Source of the DNA: UBA1847 sp942492205
GTDB taxonomy: Bacteria > Pseudomonadota > Gammaproteobacteria > Steroidobacterales > Woeseiaceae
Reading direction: 5' to 3'
Length of the DNA stretch: 64,000 bases
Assembly: GCA_942492205.1 (NCBI GenBank)
Contig: CALODT010000004.1
Coordinates: 1 to 64,000, forward strand
This document shows positions 51,010 through 60,539 of this stretch, one piece after another (positions within the stretch are counted from its first letter, which is position 1; the number at the start of each line of letters is the position of its first letter). Under the pieces are notes generated by a model, which was given only the letters and a program-made list of their open reading frames with translations, ran no database searches and had not been told where the DNA came from. The position numbers and the translations under genes are program-made.

Positions 51010-52386
51010 TTACTTAATCACATAGCACGGCTGGTATTCACCGGTCGAAATCTTCATGCGCTTGTCGGCAACGAATCCTGCCAGCAAATCATCGAGCAGG
51101 GTCATTATCCGCTGTGATCCGTCTATCTCGAACGGGCCGTCACGCTCAATGATCTCGGCCGTATCCTCTCGCACGTTGCCCGATACGATCGCGGAGAAAA
51201 CGCGCCGCAGATTGGCAGCGAGTTCGTGCCCTGGCAGGTCCTCATTGATATTCAGCTGACGCATCGACTCGTGGGTTGCGACAAAGGGGCGCTGGAAATA
51301 TGTATCGATCTGCAATCGCCAGTTGAAATAGTAGGCATCGCCATGTTCGTTGCGAAAAGCCAGCACGTCTTCAAGCCCGCGTTTCATTTGCTGCGCAACT
51401 TCCTGCGGATCATCGATGACGATCTGGTAGCGCTGCCTGGCAGCGTCCCCTAGCGTCGCCCCGACGAATTCGTCAATTTGCCGAAAGTAGGCCTCGGAAG
51501 ATGCCGGGCCTGTCATGATCATCGGCAGCGGCTGATGCGCGTTGTCCGGATGCATCAGAACGCCAAGCAGGTACAGAATCTCCTCGGCCGTGCCAACGCC
51601 GCCTGGGAAAACGATGATGCCGTGTCCGAGCCGAATAAAAGCCTCCAGCCGTTTCTCCATGTCCGGCATGATGACCAGCGAATTCACGATCGGGTTCGGC
51701 GATTCGGCGGCGATAATGCCCGGCTCGGTGATGCCGATGTATCGTCCATTGCGAATTCGCTGCTTCGCATGGCCGATAGTCGCCCCCTTCATCGGGCCTT
51801 TCATGGCACCCGGACCACAGCCGGTACATACGTTCAGGGCCCGCAGGCCCAGCTCGTACCCGACCTGCTTGGAGTAATCGTATTCGAAGCGGCTGATGGC
51901 ATGCCCGCCCCAGCAGACGACCAGGTTCACTTCAGCCGGAAGCTCCAGCATCCTGGCGTTACGGACGATGTGAAAGACCGCGTTGGTTACGCCGTCCGAC
52001 GAGTCCAGGTCGAAACGACCGCTCTCGATGATTTCGTTGCGCGTGAATACGATGTCGCGCAATACGGCGAACAGCAGTTCCCGGGTACCGCGAATCATCT
52101 TGCCGTCAACAAACGCCTCGGCAGGCGCGTTGCTCAGTGAGACTTTCAGGCCGCGGTCCTGCTGAATGAAGCCGACTTCGAAATCCCTGTAGGTATCCAG
52201 CAGCTGCCGCGCATCGTCACTCTGGCTGTCGGCGTGCAGCACAGCGAGCATGCAGCGGCGTAGCAGCGGGTAGACGCCCCCTGCTCCGCCGTTCTTCAAT
52301 TGGTCCACTTCGAACTGCGACAGGATCTCGAGGCTACCCTCGGGCCAGACCTCGGCATCGACAAATTGGGTCACTTTTTTTAGCAC
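51010..52386 (-). CDS. ppnN: Pyrimidine/purine nucleotide 5'-monophosphate nucleosidase PpnN
   Basis: PpnN splits nucleoside monophosphates into base and ribose-5-phosphate and is a (p)ppGpp target in E. coli. The 458-residue protein is the long LOG-family type: an N-terminal extension, GGHAISRFEYDYSKQVGYEL, CTGCGPGAMKGPMKGATIGH and the catalytic FPGGVGTAEEILYLL near residue 260, then a C-terminal YgdH extension. Length and ends match PpnN rather than short LOG proteins. It follows the L,D-transpeptidase gene by 15 bases. Confidence 0.92.
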   Translation of the reverse strand: MLKKVTQFVDAEVWPEGSLEILSQFEVDQLKNGGAGGVYPLLRRCMLAVLHADSQSDDARQLLDTYRDFEVGFIQQDRGLKVSLSNAPAEAFVDGKMIRGTRELLFAVLRDIVFTRNEIIESGRFDLDSSDGVTNAVFHIVRNARMLELPAEVNLVVCWGGHAISRFEYDYSKQVGYELGLRALNVCTGCGPGAMKGPMKGATIGHAKQRIRNGRYIGITEPGIIAAESPNPIVNSLVIMPDMEKRLEAFIRLGHGIIVFPGGVGTAEEILYLLGVLMHPDNAHQPLPMIMTGPASSEAYFRQIDEFVGATLGDAARQRYQIVIDDPQEVAQQMKRGLEDVLAFRNEHGDAYYFNWRLQIDTYFQRPFVATHESMRQLNINEDLPGHELAANLRRVFSAIVSGNVREDTAEIIERDGPFEIDGSQRIMTLLDDLLAGFVADKRMKISTGEYQPCYVIK

Positions 52387-52401
52387 CAGGTGGACGAGTG
52401 A

Positions 52402-52920
52402 TCAGGGACGAATTTCGATTGGCGTATTTTCGTCAGTCATGAGCCAGATATCGATCATGTCCGAGTTCGACACGGCGACACAACCGTTGGTCCAGTCCTG
52501 AGTCTTATAGTATGTCTCGGATCGGGTCGGTTCGTTAGGCTGACCATGAATCATAATGGCGCCCCCGGGATCGACGCCAAGCTGTTGCGCTTCGAGCCGA
52601 TCCTTCTGGTCCGGATAGGAAATGCGGATCGAGAGGAAGAAGTCGCTATTCTGATTGCGAACGTCCAGCAGGTAATTCCCTTCTGGCGTCTTGAAGTCGC
52701 CCTCCTTCTTCTTGTCGCCAACCGGCCGAATTCCGAGTGCGATCTTGAAAGTACGAAACGCTTTGCCTTGCTGCAACAGGTGCAGCTTGCGCGCGGCCTT
52801 CTCGATGATGACCTTGTCGGCAACAGGAAACTCGCCCGCCTCGATAGTGGCCGGCTGCAGCATCGCGAACACGCACAGCAGCAGGCCGAGAGGAAGATTT
52901 GTGAGCCGATTGCTATTCAT
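52402..52920 (-). CDS. Exported L,D-transpeptidase (YkuD domain)
   Basis: The 172-residue protein has a signal peptide (LPLGLLLCVFAMLQPATIEA) and a compact YkuD domain with the active-site His125 (IMIHGQPN) and Cys147 (TNGCVAVSN). These enzymes form 3-3 crosslinks in peptidoglycan or attach proteins to it; the short form without LysM is ErfK/YafK-like. It lies immediately upstream of ppnN, possibly in one transcript. Which reaction it performs cannot be told from sequence. Confidence 0.88.
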   Translation of the reverse strand: MNSNRLTNLPLGLLLCVFAMLQPATIEAGEFPVADKVIIEKAARKLHLLQQGKAFRTFKIALGIRPVGDKKKEGDFKTPEGNYLLDVRNQNSDFFLSIRISYPDQKDRLEAQQLGVDPGGAIMIHGQPNEPTRSETYYKTQDWTNGCVAVSNSDMIDIWLMTDENTPIEIRP

Positions 52921-53028
52921 AACGGGCTAAGTCAGTTATTCAACGTCAAGCGTAGCAAACCTCGCAGGCGCCGCCTACGCCCCAAATCACACTATGGTCC
53001 CCTGTCATTCGGGCCGCCGGCAAAGCGC

Positions 53029-53430
53029 CTAGACGTTTCGGCCGACAATCCAGCCGATAGCGAATCCGATTCCGCCCGCTACCACGGTATAGATCGGTAG
53101 ATATTGGAAGACGCGCCCCGGATGCTCGGCACCGGCGAACAGGTCGCCAAGATTGACCGCGTAGGCGTAGTGCAGATAGGCGGACAGTCCGAGCGCCGGA
53201 ATCGCGAAACCGAGTGTGCCAAGAGGCATTCGCCAGCCGGCACCCGACCATTGGCCGCCGCCCCGATGCAGGGTCAGCGCGGCCAGGACCAGTAATAGCA
53301 GCAGCGGAAGGAGATTTCGAAAGAGGTACGGCTCATCGCCCTGGACTCTGGCGAACCAGGTTGCCGCGGCCACAACCAGTAGCAGCAAAGGCAACAACTT
53401 CAGCCAATACGTTCTGCCACGGGTAGCCAT
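53029..53430 (-). CDS. Hypothetical integral membrane protein
   Basis: The 133-residue protein has about four transmembrane segments: LKLLPLLLLVVAAATWF, FRNLLPLLLLLVLAALTL, LGTLGFAIPALGLSAYLHYA and YTVVAGGIGFAIGWIVG. No domain is recognised. Its ATG at 53430 overlaps the mltD stop (TGATG), so it is translationally coupled to the lytic transglycosylase. A role in the envelope is inferred from that coupling only. Confidence 0.6.
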   Translation of the reverse strand: MATRGRTYWLKLLPLLLLVVAAATWFARVQGDEPYLFRNLLPLLLLLVLAALTLHRGGGQWSGAGWRMPLGTLGFAIPALGLSAYLHYAYAVNLGDLFAGAEHPGRVFQYLPIYTVVAGGIGFAIGWIVGRNV

Positions 53431-55355
53431 CAGCCTGCCTGCGCGTCTGTCATCACCGGGAACTGGACGCGCGTACCCGGCCGGACCTTTTGCAGGTCCA
53501 ACTCGGGGTTGTACTGGCGAAACAACCACAGCGGGACACCGTACTTTCGCAGTGCCAGCACCCAGATAGAGTCACCGTCTCGAATCGTATAGTCGGTTAC
53601 GCCGCTTATAACATGGCGCTTGAAGAAGCTGTCCTGCTGCTGTCGGTGATAGGCGATACGGCGCTCTTCGAAGGTCCTGCTATCGACGGTGCCGAGATCC
53701 AGCTTGATACGCCGACCGACATGCACCGCCTCCCGGAATTCCAGGTTATTGAGATCACGAAGTCGCTGTGTCTTGATTTGCAACCAGTCGCCGTAGTGGC
53801 CGAGGGTCTCCAGCGATTGCACTTCGATGCTGCCATCCGCGGCAACGCTGTAGTCGCTCGGGTCTGACAGCAGGTCGGCCTGCGACGCGGCAGGAGATAC
53901 TGTCGAAAGCTCATCGGCAAGCGCCGCCGGCGTCACTTCTGCGACGGCAATTTCCTGGCGCGTATCTGCAATGCTTGTTGCTGCGACGGGCGCGGCGGGG
54001 GCCGTCGGCGGGCTTGTCGCAGCGGCGCTTGCCGGCGCCGGACCGGCAGCCGGCAACCTCAGGTTCTGGCCGATGCGAATCCTGTGGCTGCTATTCAGGT
54101 TGTTGATCGCAACCAGCGTGGAGACGCGCGTATCGTAAGTTTCGGCGATCTGCGACAGGGTGTCACCGCGAGCCACCCGGTGAAACAGGTCGGGGAGCTG
54201 CTTGTCATGAATACTGTCGGGCGGCAGGCTTGCCAGCAAAGCACCTAGCGGCTGCCCGAGCGACGCACCTGGAAACCGTACCTCGTAGCCCTTCGGCAGG
54301 TACTTGCTGCCTTGCCACACCGTTGCCTGCAGCGCCGGGTTGTGTTTTGCCAGTTGCCTCGGCGTCGTCCCGAGCTTCCTTGTCAAGGCCGCGACGGAGA
54401 CATATCCGGGGAGCGGCGCTGTCGAGTAATCCGTCGGCTTTTCATAGACAAGTCCTGGAAAATAGCGCTCGGCATCCTGATCGACCTTCTTTGCAGCAAG
54501 AAATGCCACATAGAAATTTCGCGAGGCGAAGCCGAAGGTCCGGCCTTTGTAATTCCTGAGAATATCGACGTATGCCGTATCGCCGTATTCGCGCATCGCG
54601 CGGCGCACGCCAGCCAGACCGTGATTGTAGGCCGTGATGGCCATCGGCCAGTTGCCTGTAATCGAGTAGTTGTACGCCATGAGCCGGCCTGCAGCACGCG
54701 TGGCCGCATACGGGTCGTTACGTTCGTCGACCACATGATCGACCCGCATGAAGCGCCGCCCGGTACTGCGCGTGAACTGCCAGATACCGGATGCACCAAC
54801 GTGCGAACGTGCGTCCGGGTTATACGACGACTCAACGTGCGGCAATGCGGCAATTTCGATGGGTACACCGAGCGCCGTGAACTCCGCGATAACGTACTCA
54901 CGCCAGCGACCCGAGCGCTGCAGGCCCTGTTCAAAACGATCGCGCAGCCCCTGCTGGAAGCGAATCTGGTCGGCCGCCGCCGCAAGGGTCCTGTTGTCGG
55001 CACCATTCGGCCACAGCGCCAACACCCGTGCCTCCTCGGCACTCAGGTTGTCGCGCTTGCCTCCCGCAAGCGAGCGCAAGACCGTCCGAAGCTTCTTGCG
55101 GCGCGCCTCGATACGCTGCCGGCGTTCCCGTCGCGACAAGCTCGAGGGCATGTCGATGCGTGCATAAACGACAGAAAGATCGCGATTGTCATGCAGTACG
55201 CCCTCTTCGGTGGAGTAGCGCGTGAAAATAGCGACCCAGAAGTCCACGTCCGGCTGTAGCTCGGCCGGCTCCGGAAACGTCTCATCGGCCGCCACGGCAC
55301 CGCTACAGGCCAATAGCGCAAGTACTAGGAGGGCGCGGATGCTTGTCTTTTGCAT
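53430..55355 (-). CDS. mltD: Membrane-bound lytic murein transglycosylase D
   Basis: MltD cleaves glycan strands to leave 1,6-anhydro ends, the products AmpD later recycles. The 641-residue protein has a signal (ALLVLALLACSGAVAA), an SLT domain with catalytic Glu175 (ALPHVESSYNPDARS, VGASGIWQFTRSTGRRF, AITAYNHGLAGVRRA) and two LysM modules (VARGDTLSQIAETYDTRVST; TIRDGDSIWVLALRKYGVPL) separated by an Ala/Pro-rich linker. ATG at 55355 is preferred; TTG at 55370 adds five residues. The signal has a Cys but no standard lipobox spacing. Confidence 0.9.
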   Translation of the reverse strand: MQKTSIRALLVLALLACSGAVAADETFPEPAELQPDVDFWVAIFTRYSTEEGVLHDNRDLSVVYARIDMPSSLSRRERRQRIEARRKKLRTVLRSLAGGKRDNLSAEEARVLALWPNGADNRTLAAAADQIRFQQGLRDRFEQGLQRSGRWREYVIAEFTALGVPIEIAALPHVESSYNPDARSHVGASGIWQFTRSTGRRFMRVDHVVDERNDPYAATRAAGRLMAYNYSITGNWPMAITAYNHGLAGVRRAMREYGDTAYVDILRNYKGRTFGFASRNFYVAFLAAKKVDQDAERYFPGLVYEKPTDYSTAPLPGYVSVAALTRKLGTTPRQLAKHNPALQATVWQGSKYLPKGYEVRFPGASLGQPLGALLASLPPDSIHDKQLPDLFHRVARGDTLSQIAETYDTRVSTLVAINNLNSSHRIRIGQNLRLPAAGPAPASAAATSPPTAPAAPVAATSIADTRQEIAVAEVTPAALADELSTVSPAASQADLLSDPSDYSVAADGSIEVQSLETLGHYGDWLQIKTQRLRDLNNLEFREAVHVGRRIKLDLGTVDSRTFEERRIAYHRQQQDSFFKRHVISGVTDYTIRDGDSIWVLALRKYGVPLWLFRQYNPELDLQKVRPGTRVQFPVMTDAQAG

Positions 55356-55432
55356 TTTTTCACGTTTCAATCGTAAATTATTGATTAGTTCACGGAAAGA
55401 TACGGCTTTTTACCGTAGTCTGCAGGATACGT

Positions 55433-56731
55433 ATGCGCACCTTCGTCCGCCAATTTGATGTTTTTGCAGGGTTTCGCCATTTTCTGGTGTCCCTGCTGCT
55501 GCTGTTGCCAGTGACCGTAGCCTGGGCGGGCGAGGCGGCCATCGAGCCCTCGGATAACGGTACGGACGTGCTTGAAGATACGACCGTCGACACGGATTCG
55601 CGTTCCAGTGAAACGTCGGCCGCGGCTGAGGAACTGGTCGAGGCCGTCCCCGCGCATGAACATCTGGTCCCGCTCGCGGACGCCGTAACGACTGCCGAAG
55701 GCCAGGCGGCACCGCTGCAACTGCTCGGCGCCGAGATCATGCCGGGCACCGTGCATCGCCTGGCGTGGTCCGCAACCGAACTGTTCGAGGGCGTCCCGGT
55801 GTCCACACCGGTCCTGGTCGTCAACGGCGCCCTGCCCGGGCCGGCGCTTTGTCTTACCGCCGCCGTCCATGGTGACGAGCTGAATGGCATCGAGATTGTT
55901 CGGCGCGTCATGCACCAGATCGCACCGAACAAATTATCCGGTGCGGTCATTGGCGTACCCATCGTGAATGTACAGGGATTTCGCAGGGGCTCCCGTTACC
56001 TCCCGGACAGGCGCGACCTGAATCGCTACTTCCCGGGCAACCCGAACGGCAGCGCCGCTGCGCGCATCGCGAACGCGCTGTTCAACGATGTCATTGCGCA
56101 TTGCGACGCACTTGTCGACCTGCATACCGGGTCCTTCGAGCGCGCCAACCTGCCGCAGATTCGCGCCGACCTGAGAAATCCGGATGTCGTTACGCTCACG
56201 CAGGGGTTCGGCTCCATGGTCGTTTTGCACAGCTCGCCAACGGTTGGGACCCTGCGCCATGCCGCAACCCAGGCAGGCATTCCTGCCGTCACGGTTGAAG
56301 CGGGCGGCCCCTCTCAGCTCGAACTGACCGAGGTTAAACATGGCGTGAAGGGCATCGAAACCCTGCTGAGTACGCTCGGCATGGTTCCCCGGAAGCGTTT
56401 CTGGGGCGATCCGGAGCCCGTCTACTATCGCTCGTCCTGGGTGCGCGCGAATAATGGCGGCATCCTGCTTGCCGATGTCAGTCTTGGCAGCACCGTGCGC
56501 AAGGGTGACTTGTTGGGCACGATTACTGATCCAATGAGCAACCAGCGCACGGAAGTATTCTCGCCCTACGCTGGCCGAATCATTGGCATGGCACGCAACC
56601 AGGTCGTCATGCCCGGCTTTGCCGCATTTCATGTTGGCATCGACGCCGGTGATATCGTCGTCGAGGAAAGCACGCCGGAGCCCTTACAGAAGCCGGCCAC
56701 CGGTGGTTACGTAGACGGCATGTCCGAGTAA
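55433..56731 (+). CDS. Exported succinylglutamate desuccinylase/aspartoacylase-family protein
   Basis: The 432-residue protein has a signal peptide (FLVSLLLLLPVTVAWA), an acidic Ser/Thr/Glu linker (about 35-75), then an M14-like zinc hydrolase: His146 and Glu149 (AAVHGDELNGIE) and His231 (ALVDLHTGSF), with RDLNRYFPG and VEAGG as further family marks. The C-terminal 100 residues form a biotinyl-lipoyl-like beta domain (ILLADVSLGSTVRKGDLLG). Cytoplasmic relatives deacylate amino acids; export suggests a periplasmic substrate, possibly a peptide or acylated amino acid. It is divergent from mltD and 12 bases before lpxL. Confidence 0.82.
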   Translation: MRTFVRQFDVFAGFRHFLVSLLLLLPVTVAWAGEAAIEPSDNGTDVLEDTTVDTDSRSSETSAAAEELVEAVPAHEHLVPLADAVTTAEGQAAPLQLLGAEIMPGTVHRLAWSATELFEGVPVSTPVLVVNGALPGPALCLTAAVHGDELNGIEIVRRVMHQIAPNKLSGAVIGVPIVNVQGFRRGSRYLPDRRDLNRYFPGNPNGSAAARIANALFNDVIAHCDALVDLHTGSFERANLPQIRADLRNPDVVTLTQGFGSMVVLHSSPTVGTLRHAATQAGIPAVTVEAGGPSQLELTEVKHGVKGIETLLSTLGMVPRKRFWGDPEPVYYRSSWVRANNGGILLADVSLGSTVRKGDLLGTITDPMSNQRTEVFSPYAGRIIGMARNQVVMPGFAAFHVGIDAGDIVVEESTPEPLQKPATGGYVDGMSE

Positions 56732-56743
56732 ACTGCGTTCTCG

Positions 56744-57682
56744 ATGAGCGCAGTACGCAAACCTCTTTCCAGTTTCTGGAGTCCCCGCTACTGGCCGGTC
56801 TGGCTGGGCATGGGCGTACTACGACTGATCTGCCTGTTGCCGCATCGTGCTGCCCTTGCCATCGGCCGAGCGCTCGGTCGACTCGCGCATGCGCTCGGCG
56901 GTTCGCGGCGCGCGGTGGTGCGCCGGAACATCGAACTGTGTTTTCCGGACCTGAGCCCGGCCGAACGCGACGCGCTCGCCTTTGATCATTTCGAGGCGCT
57001 TGGCATGACCGTGATCGAGATGGGACTCGGGCGCTGGGCCTCGGACCGACACCTGCAGTCAATCACCAGGCTGACCGGAATCGAACATGTGCACAACGCG
57101 CTCGAGTCCGGCAAGGGCGTGATCCTGTTGAGCGCGCATTTCACAACGCTGGAGATCATGGGACGAGTCCTGGCGGTCAATATGCCGCCGTTCGATGCCG
57201 TGTTTCGACGCAATCGCAGCGAATTCATGACGGAATTGCAGCGCACCGGTCGTGAACGCTCGGCCGAATCCACGATCGAGAAACGCGATATCAAACAGAT
57301 GGTCAAGAGCCTGCGTGCCAACCGCGCTGTCTGGTATGCGCCTGATCAAAGCTATAACCGCAAGGGTTCCGAGGTTATTCCATTCTTCGGCATACCCGCC
57401 ATGCATACGACCGCAACCTCGACGCTCGCGCGCCTCGGCAAGGCCGTGGTGGTGCCTTTCTTTCCGCGACGCCTTGCTGACTCGACCTACGAAATGACGC
57501 TGTATCCACCTTTCGAAAATTTCCCCGGCGACGATCCGATTGCCGATACGAAACGATACGTCGATTTACTGGAGCAGCATGTGCGAACCTGCCCCGAGCA
57601 GTACTTCTGGGTACACCGCAAGTTCAAGGACCTGCCCGAAGACTACCCCGACTATTATTCTGATCTCGAGGCATTGAAATAA
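56744..57682 (+). CDS. Lipid A lauroyl-type acyltransferase (LpxL/HtrB family)
   Basis: The enzyme adds a secondary acyl chain to Kdo-lipid IVA at the inner membrane. The 312-residue protein has an N-terminal membrane segment (VWLGMGVLRLICLLP), the catalytic HxxxxE/D motif at His132 (LLSAHFTTLEIMG), and the family block RRNRSEFMTEL and QSYNRKGSEVIPFFGIPAM. LpxL and LpxM cannot be told apart with certainty; the sequence leans to LpxL. It begins the LPS region and overlaps the 3' end of the convergent kdkA gene by 28 bases. Confidence 0.88.
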   Translation: MSAVRKPLSSFWSPRYWPVWLGMGVLRLICLLPHRAALAIGRALGRLAHALGGSRRAVVRRNIELCFPDLSPAERDALAFDHFEALGMTVIEMGLGRWASDRHLQSITRLTGIEHVHNALESGKGVILLSAHFTTLEIMGRVLAVNMPPFDAVFRRNRSEFMTELQRTGRERSAESTIEKRDIKQMVKSLRANRAVWYAPDQSYNRKGSEVIPFFGIPAMHTTATSTLARLGKAVVVPFFPRRLADSTYEMTLYPPFENFPGDDPIADTKRYVDLLEQHVRTCPEQYFWVHRKFKDLPEDYPDYYSDLEALK

Positions 57683-58386
57683 CCTTCCAGCAGCTGATCC
57701 CAGTTGGCAGCGCGAAAATTCAATGACGGGTCCAGGTTCACGATCTTCCTGAGCGAGCGATGCAGGCGGCCCAGCGTTTCCTGCTGCCAGGTGCCGCGCG
57801 GCCGCAGCGAACCTTTGTCGAAATCGAGCATCCAGAGCGTGCCGGAAGTGTCAATCTGCAGGTTATAGGCGTTCATGTCGGCATGGTAAGCGCCGGCGGC
57901 GTGAAATTTGTAAATCGCAGCACCGACAGACTGCCAGAAATCGGCAGCGGGTTTGTTCTCCGCGATGTACTGCGACAGCGCAACCACGTCGGGTATGCGT
58001 ACCGTTATAATGTCAGCGGTGTAAAAAGTGCCGTGCTGGCAGTAGCGGGCGGCTGCCGGGCGAGGCACATTGAAATTGTTGGACGAAAGTTTATCCAGCA
58101 TTCGCCATTCGAGGAATGACCGTGTCTTGTCGGGTCCGGAGAAGATGAACCTGTCTTTCACGAACTTGCCTGGCAGGCCGCCGCGCATGTAATGGCGCAA
58201 TACGAACTGCCGCGGCACATTGCCAACATACATCGTATTGCCACGGCCTGCCGATCGCAGCGGACCCGTAAGCGCCTCGGCGTGCGGCCAGCCGTGCGGC
58301 TGGAAGTGCGCCTCCGATATCTGGTTGATAATCGCCTTATCGTATAGGATGGCGCCGGTCGCAGTTTTTTCGACGGTTTCCGTCAA
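57655..58386 (-). CDS. kdkA: 3-deoxy-D-manno-octulosonic acid kinase
   Basis: KdkA phosphorylates Kdo in lipid A-core, typical of organisms with a single Kdo such as Haemophilus. The 243-residue protein has the kinase-like catalytic loop AYHADMNAYNLQID, the DFDKGSLRPRG metal-binding motif, and the N-terminal RSAGRGNTMYV and LRHYMRGGLPGKFVKDRFIF blocks of KdkA. It faces the heptosyltransferase gene divergently. Presence of KdkA suggests a core with one phosphorylated Kdo, an inference about the LPS. Confidence 0.88.
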   Translation of the reverse strand: MTETVEKTATGAILYDKAIINQISEAHFQPHGWPHAEALTGPLRSAGRGNTMYVGNVPRQFVLRHYMRGGLPGKFVKDRFIFSGPDKTRSFLEWRMLDKLSSNNFNVPRPAAARYCQHGTFYTADIITVRIPDVVALSQYIAENKPAADFWQSVGAAIYKFHAAGAYHADMNAYNLQIDTSGTLWMLDFDKGSLRPRGTWQQETLGRLHRSLRKIVNLDPSLNFRAANWDQLLEGYFNASRSE

Positions 58387-58419
58387 GCTTCCCGCCCTCT
58401 TGTCGACTAGTCTGATTTG

Positions 58420-59475
58420 ATGATGCCTGAATTAGCCGTCCAATCGAAGCCAGCTTCAATCTGCGTGCTACGACTTTCGGCAATCGGCGATACCTGCCAT
58501 GCACTGGCAGTCATCCGACGCCTGCAGGACAACTGGCCGGACGCGAAGATCACGTGGATCATCGGCAAGACGGAAGCGCGGCTGATGGCCGGCATTGCCG
58601 ACATAGACTTCGTCGTGTTCGACAAGTCCCTTGGTCGCAAGGCCTACAAAGCGGTCGCTCTGCAGCTGGCCGGCCGACACTATGACGTGGCCTTGTGCAT
58701 GCATGCATCCTTGCGGGCGAACCTGTTATGCCGCCGCATTCCGGCGGCGATTCGACTGGGTTTCGACAGGTCGAGGGCACGCGATTTCCAATGGCTGTTC
58801 ACGAATCGCCGCGTACCGGCAGCGCTCGGCGAGCACGCTCTCGAGGCCATGATGTCTTTTGCAACGGCAATAGGCGCCGAAACGCGCGACCTGCGCTGGG
58901 ATATTCCTTTATCCGACAGCGAACGCGAATTTCCACGTCAATTTCTCGAAGCGGACAGAACCCTGGTTGTTGTGAGTCCCTGCAGCAGTCAGCGCAGCCG
59001 AAATTACCGCAACTGGCCCGTTGAGAATTACGCTGCGACCATCGACTACCTGCAGAACAACTACAACTGTGCCGTCGTGCTGACCGGCGGCAATAGCGAA
59101 ACGGACCGCCAGTATGGCGATGCCCTCGCGCCAACCGGCGCCATCGACCTGATGGGAAAGACCTCGCTGAAGGAACTGCTCGCGTTGATCCGCGCGGCGC
59201 GTCTCGTCATTTGCCCGGACTCCGGGCCGGCACATATGGCCACCACCGTGGATACCCCGGTCATTGCGCTGTTCGCGACCTCGAACCCGGATCGAACCGG
59301 CCCGTATCTCTCTCGCAGCCTTGCGGTCAATCGCTACCCGGACGCTGTCAGGAAGTACCTGAATCGCGAGGTCGAAGCGCTTCGCTGGGGGCAGCGCGTG
59401 CGCAATCCGGACGCCATGAGCCTTATCACAATCGACGACGTTACCGGCAAGATCGACGAATTTTTCTCCCGTTAA
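58420..59475 (+). CDS. Glycosyltransferase family 9, heptosyltransferase I-like
   Basis: The 351-residue GT9 enzyme has ICVLRLSAIGDTCHALAVIR at the start, VVVSPCSSQRSRNYRNWPVE in the middle, and the sugar-nucleotide motif VICPDSGPAHMATTVDTPVI near residue 265. It should transfer heptose from an ADP-heptose donor to the Kdo region of LPS. The position beside kdkA and waaF supports a WaaC-like role, although similarity to classical WaaC is moderate. ATG codons at 58420 and 58423 and a TTG at 58417 are all possible starts. Confidence 0.82.
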   Translation: MMPELAVQSKPASICVLRLSAIGDTCHALAVIRRLQDNWPDAKITWIIGKTEARLMAGIADIDFVVFDKSLGRKAYKAVALQLAGRHYDVALCMHASLRANLLCRRIPAAIRLGFDRSRARDFQWLFTNRRVPAALGEHALEAMMSFATAIGAETRDLRWDIPLSDSEREFPRQFLEADRTLVVVSPCSSQRSRNYRNWPVENYAATIDYLQNNYNCAVVLTGGNSETDRQYGDALAPTGAIDLMGKTSLKELLALIRAARLVICPDSGPAHMATTVDTPVIALFATSNPDRTGPYLSRSLAVNRYPDAVRKYLNREVEALRWGQRVRNPDAMSLITIDDVTGKIDEFFSR

Positions 59476-59480
59476 ACGCT

Positions 59481-60539
59481 TTAGTTGCTTTTGTCGCCGA
59501 ATCTGCCGGCACCCTCCCCGGCCCGGCTGATGCGGGCGAACAGTGCCTCGGGTTTGAGTTCCGTGAGACATCGCAGATGTCCGAGCGGGCATTCGCGCGC
59601 GAAACACGGACTGCATTCCAGGTCCAGGTAGTGCACATCAGCGCGCTCGGTCAGTGGCGGCGTGAAGTGCGGCGATGACGAGCCGTAGATACCGTGCACA
59701 TGGATGCCGACGGCTGCCGCAATATGCATCAGGCCGGAGTCATTGCTGACGGCTTGCTCGGCGTAGCCCAGCAGGTCGATGACGTCGGCGAGCGTCGTCT
59801 TGCCGCACAGGTTGATGGCCTCGCTGTTTCCGGCAATCACGTCGCCGCTGCTGCGATCCTTGTCCGAGCCAAACACCCAGACCGCATAGCCGCTATCGTC
59901 GAGCTGCCTTGCGAGCGCGGCGAAGTAGTCCAGCGGCCAGCATTTCGCAGGCCCATACTCCGCACCCGGCATCATCGCAACCACCGGCCTGCTGCCATCG
60001 AGCTCCAGGGATTGCAGCAGGGCCTGTTGGCGCCCGCCATCAACCACCAGTCCCGGGTAGTGGCTTTTGACCAGCTTCGCTGTGTCCTGGCTGCCCTCGC
60101 CAAGCGCCAGGAACCGTTTCACCGTCTGGTCCAGTACCCGGGGATCGAATGCCCTCACATCGTTGATAAGTCCGAACCGGGATTCACCGCGAAAACCGGT
60201 ACGCCGGGGAATTCTCGCGAGCCACGGTATGAGTGCCGACTTGAAGGAGCGTGGCAGCACGATGGCCTGCTCGTAGCGTTCCTCTCTCAGCGCGCGGGCA
60301 ATGCGCCGGCGCTTGCCGAGACCCAATTCGCCATGCCCGGTCTCCGCCGCGATGCCGCGACGAATTTCCGGCATGCGAGCAACAATCGGCAGCGACCATG
60401 CGGGAGCCAGGACATCCAGCGTTCGTGCGGGCTGCTCGGCTTTCAGCAGCTTGAACAGCGACTGCGCCATGACCATATCGCCGACCCACGAGGGCCCGAC
60501 AATCAGCGCGGCGGAACTCAGGGTTGTCGACGGTCGCAA
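59481..60539 (-). CDS. waaF: ADP-heptose--LPS heptosyltransferase II
   Basis: WaaF adds the second heptose of the LPS inner core. The 352-residue protein has the typical LIVGPSWVGDMVMAQSLFKL start, VVAMMPGAEYGPAKCWPLDY, VSNDSGLMHIAAAVG, and the Cys-rich C-terminal CSPCFARECPLGHLRCLTEL that marks WaaF. It overlaps hldD by 22 bases, so the two are coupled, which puts donor synthesis and transfer in one transcript. Length is normal. Confidence 0.93.
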   Translation of the reverse strand: MRPSTTLSSAALIVGPSWVGDMVMAQSLFKLLKAEQPARTLDVLAPAWSLPIVARMPEIRRGIAAETGHGELGLGKRRRIARALREERYEQAIVLPRSFKSALIPWLARIPRRTGFRGESRFGLINDVRAFDPRVLDQTVKRFLALGEGSQDTAKLVKSHYPGLVVDGGRQQALLQSLELDGSRPVVAMMPGAEYGPAKCWPLDYFAALARQLDDSGYAVWVFGSDKDRSSGDVIAGNSEAINLCGKTTLADVIDLLGYAEQAVSNDSGLMHIAAAVGIHVHGIYGSSSPHFTPPLTERADVHYLDLECSPCFARECPLGHLRCLTELKPEALFARISRAGEGAGRFGDKSN

